Origin: JBQTGK01 sp052400665
GTDB lineage: Bacteria > Bacteroidota > Bacteroidia > Bacteroidales > Marinifilaceae
DNA: 64,000 nucleotides
Assembly (NCBI GenBank): GCA_052400665.1
Contig: JBQTGK010000002.1
Strand: one strand, 5' to 3'
The position numbers were made by a program, and so were the translations under genes. Positions 61,367-64,000 of this stretch are shown here, piece by piece. Positions within the stretch are counted from its first letter, which is position 1. The number at the start of each line of letters is the position of its first letter. The notes beneath the pieces are model-generated. The model had not been told where the DNA came from and ran no database searches. It was given only the letters and a program-made list of their open reading frames with translations.

Positions 61367-62143
61367 TTACTTGTCGAACTGTTTGGCTTCTTCCCAAATT
61401 TCATCCATTTCTTCAAGCTTCATATCTTTTAAACTAATTCCTTGTTTAAGTGTTTTGTTTTCCAGGTAATTAAAACGTTTTGTGAATTTTTGATTGGTGC
61501 GTTCCAAAGCATTTTCGGGATTTACTCCATATAAGCGAGCAGCATTTATTAATGAGAAAAACATATCACCAAATTCTTCTTCCATCTTTGCCTGGTCGCC
61601 TTTCTTAATCTCAGTTTCCAGTTCAAGCATTTCTTCTTTTACTTTGTCCCAAACTTGTTCTTTTTCGTCCCAATCGAAACCTACACCACGCACTTTATCC
61701 TGAATTCTGTTTGCTTTTACCATGGCAGGTAAAGAAGTAGGAACACCTTGTAAAACGGTTTTGTTCCCATTTTTTTCTTTCAGCTTTAATTGTTCCCAAT
61801 TTTCTTCCACCTCTTTTGCACTACTAACTTTTGTATCACTAAAAATATGTGGGTGCCGGTAAATAAGCTTTTCACTGATACCATCGCAAACATCAGCAAT
61901 ATCAAAATCTTTGGTTTCTGAACCAATTTTTGCATAAAAAACTATGTGGAGAAGAATATCGCCTAACTCTTTTTTTATTTCTTCTTTTTCGCCTTTTAAA
62001 ATAGAATCGGCTAATTCGTAGGTTTCTTCTATGGTTAAGGTGCGTAAACTTTCGAAAGTCTGTTTTTTATCCCAGGGACAGCCCTCGCGAAGTTGATCCA
62101 TTATATCCAGTAAGCGCTCAAAGGCTTTTAGTTTTCTGTCCAT
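61367..62143 (-). CDS. mazG: Nucleoside triphosphate pyrophosphohydrolase
   Basis: 258 aa with two MazG repeats. The first has GCPWDKKQTFESLRTLTIEETYEL and KKELGDILLHIVFYA with the metal-binding E-x-x-E...E-x-x-D pattern. The second, near 175-215, has EEFGDMFFSLINAAR. It hydrolyses dNTPs/NTPs and ppGpp-type nucleotides to monophosphates plus pyrophosphate, a house-cleaning role. It is a single minus-strand gene. The 259 bases upstream (62144-62402) show no feature. Confidence 0.95.
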   Translation of the reverse strand: MDRKLKAFERLLDIMDQLREGCPWDKKQTFESLRTLTIEETYELADSILKGEKEEIKKELGDILLHIVFYAKIGSETKDFDIADVCDGISEKLIYRHPHIFSDTKVSSAKEVEENWEQLKLKEKNGNKTVLQGVPTSLPAMVKANRIQDKVRGVGFDWDEKEQVWDKVKEEMLELETEIKKGDQAKMEEEFGDMFFSLINAARLYGVNPENALERTNQKFTKRFNYLENKTLKQGISLKDMKLEEMDEIWEEAKQFDK

Positions 62144-62402
62144 TTTTCTACTATTTTAAAATCAGTAAGATACAATACTGATTGATATTTAAAGATTACT
62201 ATTGACCTAGTGTTTTATGGGTTTTTTAATAATTCATCATTGTAAATATGAATCGGTATTATGCTTTTGATAGAATTCAAAATCAAATTTACAAAACAAT
62301 TCGAGAGTTTAAATATTTATTCAGATTAAGATAAAAGAAGAAATTTGATAATAGGATTAGAACAGTTTTTGAGAAATTAGCAAATGTTTAAAATGTATTT
62401 GT

Positions 62403-62861
62403 TTATAAACTTTTTGGAAATTTTAGGGGAATGTTAAGATTCGAAGCAATTTCCTTTGCGCTAGCACTAATAAATTCTTCACTACCACTCATTAATTCTA
62501 ATTTTTTATTAGGCATTAAGAGAATAATTTTAAAGCTTATGTTGGTTTCACTTCTATTTATTGAAAGAACAGCCATACTTGCACCTTCCTGCACTCTTAT
62601 AATCTGAATGCTTTTAATTTGAGCAATGCTTACCCACTTTCCCATTTTAAGGCCAAAAAAACCGGTGTATTTTTTTATTTGTTTTTGCTGGCTATCGATC
62701 ATTACTCCTAACCTAATAAAAAGAAAAGGAATGGCTAATAATAAAAAAATAAGTCCAAAATAATCAGAATTATATATGCTTATTATTCCTATAATGATAA
62801 AGGTAAAACCTAGCATAAAAAAATTAGGGGGTAATTTTCCTGTGGTATATTTTAAAAGCAT
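62403..62861 (-). CDS. Small membrane protein, PH-like cytoplasmic part
   Basis: 152 aa. Two hydrophobic helices (about 14-30 and 34-50) are followed by about 95 residues of alternating strands (KKYTGFFGLKMGKWVSIAQIKSIQII, AVLSINRSETNISFKIILLMP) and a terminal helix, a layout like bacterial PH-domain membrane proteins. No precise family was recognised. It lies ten bases after the methyltransferase gene on the same strand, so they are probably co-transcribed. Confidence 0.7.
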   Translation of the reverse strand: MLLKYTTGKLPPNFFMLGFTFIIIGIISIYNSDYFGLIFLLLAIPFLFIRLGVMIDSQQKQIKKYTGFFGLKMGKWVSIAQIKSIQIIRVQEGASMAVLSINRSETNISFKIILLMPNKKLELMSGSEEFISASAKEIASNLNIPLKFPKSL

Positions 62862-62871
62862 GTATAAACTG

Positions 62872-63504
62872 TTAGTTGGAAAAAATAATTAATCTGTTGT
62901 GAATTTCCAGCTTTGAAAAACCAATATTTTCTCTAATCCAATTCAAGGTATTCTTTTTGTAAATAAACACATGAGTAGGATCATTTTTATAATACCATTT
63001 TTCAAAATCAATGCTTTCATCATAAATATGAGTCATGCAGTAGAGTTTTCCTGCAGGTTTTAGCAGTTTTTTAAGTAGTGCAAATTCCTTTTTAGGATGG
63101 AAAAAATGTTCCATAACCTCGCAACAGGCAATATAATCGTAGTTTTCGTTTAGCAATTCAGGATAGTTGTGAAAATACGGATCATATTGTTTTATACTGA
63201 ACTTGTTATCGTTTAGTATTTTTGAAATTACCGGACCTGTTCCGGCTCCAAAATCGAGTCCTTGATGTTTTCTTGTAAACTCTTTTAGAATTGCTTGTGT
63301 TATCGGAGAAACAAATTGTTGGTAGCCCTTGTCTTCAACATTATTTTCGTGTTTTGCATAGTGTGCATATTCTTTTTTTGCATCGGGGAGCAAATTTTTG
63401 TCAGCAAATATGGCCGAACAATTTTTACATTGATAAAAAAGTTGACGTGGGTTTTTATGAAATGGTTCTCCTAATCCAGAACAAAGGGGGCAAAGTTCAG
63501 ACAT
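62872..63504 (-). CDS. Zinc-ribbon class I SAM-dependent methyltransferase
   Basis: 210 aa. A four-cysteine zinc ribbon (CPLC at 5-8 and CKNC at 27-30) precedes a class I methyltransferase domain with the SAM loop LDFGAGTGPV, the CCEVMEHFFHP motif and a downstream GKLYCMTHIY strand. This pairing of ribbon and Methyltransf_23 domain is common in small-molecule methyltransferases; the substrate is unknown. It is co-directional with genes on either side (gaps of 10 and 21 bases). Confidence 0.88.
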   Translation of the reverse strand: MSELCPLCSGLGEPFHKNPRQLFYQCKNCSAIFADKNLLPDAKKEYAHYAKHENNVEDKGYQQFVSPITQAILKEFTRKHQGLDFGAGTGPVISKILNDNKFSIKQYDPYFHNYPELLNENYDYIACCEVMEHFFHPKKEFALLKKLLKPAGKLYCMTHIYDESIDFEKWYYKNDPTHVFIYKKNTLNWIRENIGFSKLEIHNRLIIFSN

Positions 63505-63525
63505 GTAGCTGGTTTTATGTTATTT

Positions 63526-63756
63526 TTAATATTTACTTATAATTTTGAGATACAAACTCTCAACTTCCTCTCTGGCCCAGGGAGTACGTCTTAAAAATTT
63601 CAGGCTAGATTTTACAGATGGATCTTTTATAAAACAGTTAATTCTAATGATCTTTCCAAGTTCTTCCCAACCGTAATATCCCTCCAGAAATTCAACGATT
63701 TCGGCTAATTTAATGCCATGCAAGGGATTGTTGTTTTGTGTTGATTTTGTATTCAT
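63526..63756 (-). CDS. VF530/DUF2132 family small protein
   Basis: The ATG at 63756 (MNTKSTQNN) is chosen over a TTG two codons upstream, giving 76 aa. The body NPLHGIKLAEIVEFLEGYYGWEELG, then INCFIKDPSVKSSLKFLRRTPWAREEVE, matches the VF530/DUF2132 family, small helical proteins that have been described as DNA-binding. It heads a probable three-gene minus-strand unit with the methyltransferase and membrane protein. The last 244 bases of the window hold no further gene; a short palindrome GCCTTAAGGC lies at 63970-63979. Confidence 0.88.
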   Translation of the reverse strand: MNTKSTQNNNPLHGIKLAEIVEFLEGYYGWEELGKIIRINCFIKDPSVKSSLKFLRRTPWAREEVESLYLKIISKY

Positions 63757-64000
63757 TATCAAATAGCAGTAGAATGTAAGTTGTAAATTAGAATTAATAA
63801 TTCATATTACTTTATATGGTATGTGTAAGCAATATCTTGATATTAATCTGCTAAGATAGTTAATACATCTGTATTAGCGACTTTAATTCGTTTTCATCTA
63901 GTTTCTATGGTAGTTTGGCAAGTACAAACTTATTTTTTAGAATGATTAGTTTATCTGACTGATAACTATGCCTTAAGGCTTTATGGTTAGCGGTAGATAA

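Noticed and set aside
63970..63979. GCCTTAAGGC palindrome as a terminator at the window end
   Set aside because: Only five bp per arm with no loop and no convincing T tract; too small.
1..64000. CRISPR arrays, insertion sequences, prophage or defence islands
   Set aside because: No spaced direct-repeat arrays, transposase, integrase, phage or defence-protein motifs were seen on either strand.

Overview
This window looks like chromosomal DNA of a member of the Bacteroidota, probably a marine, Marinilabiliales-like organism. The genus is a guess. The evidence is visibly AT-rich DNA, start sites with little Shine-Dalgarno signal, repeated TAnnTTTG promoter elements typical of the phylum, an H-NOX-linked hybrid kinase, an outer-membrane barrel of the TonB-receptor type, a tricorn-type S41 peptidase, and hybrid or TPR-fused histidine kinases. 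No rRNA, tRNA, insertion sequence, integrase, CRISPR array or prophage gene was recognised.

Layout. (1) 1-5.4 kb is the end of a surface-polysaccharide locus: two tandem sugar-transfer-associated ATP-grasp paralogues (the first cut by the window edge), a hexapeptide acyltransferase, a membrane GT2 and a GT4 glycosyltransferase. (2) 5.4-12.9 kb is signalling: a REC-histidine kinase facing away from an H-NOX gas sensor that overlaps a large hybrid kinase, then a GAF protein. (3) 13-16.4 kb holds a patatin fused to an outer-membrane barrel and a second barrel protein. (4) 16.4-19 kb is lysA-lysC (lysine/DAP branch). (5) 19.2-23 kb holds a MIF-like tautomerase, a Spx/ArsC-like protein, and a LysR regulator divergent from a DJ-1/PfpI protein and an iron alcohol dehydrogenase, with a perfect palindrome between them. 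(6) 23.1-25.1 kb is a compact arsR-arsC-acr3 arsenic operon. (7) 25.1-30.2 kb is a two-component pair, a decayed tandem duplication of the response-regulator 3' end, a small exported protein and two tandem proteins made only of GH2-type sugar-binding domains. (8) 30.5-47.6 kb is mixed housekeeping and envelope genes: a TIM barrel, tricorn peptidase, C45 peptidase, SIMPL protein, PlsC, patatin, TonB-type receptor, endonuclease IV, TauE/SafE, MarC, MsrB, a receiver-only protein, a DUF2007 protein and a barrel protein. (9) 47.7-52.8 kb is a TPR-histidine kinase, RarD and an acyl-CoA synthetase. (10) 53.5-61.3 kb is a cobalamin-riboswitch-led corrin-ring operon. (11) 61.3-64 kb is mazG, a small membrane protein, a methyltransferase and a VF530-family protein.

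The strongest functional unit is the corrin operon. Five polypeptides (CobI; CobJ-CbiC; CbiE-CbiT; CbiG-CbiF; CobK/CbiJ-CbiD) carry all the methyltransferase, hydrolase, reductase and mutase activities needed from precorrin-2/cobalt-factor II to (cobyr)inate. CbiD and CbiG point to the early-cobalt (anaerobic) route. The most interesting regulatory unit is the H-NOX/hybrid-kinase pair, whose kinase has a cysteine cluster inside its PAS region. I saw no clearly new defence or mobile system. The less explained items are the catalytic-domain-less GH2-like pair, the ATP-grasp tandem, the unknown protein divergent from the cob operon and the LysR palindrome.
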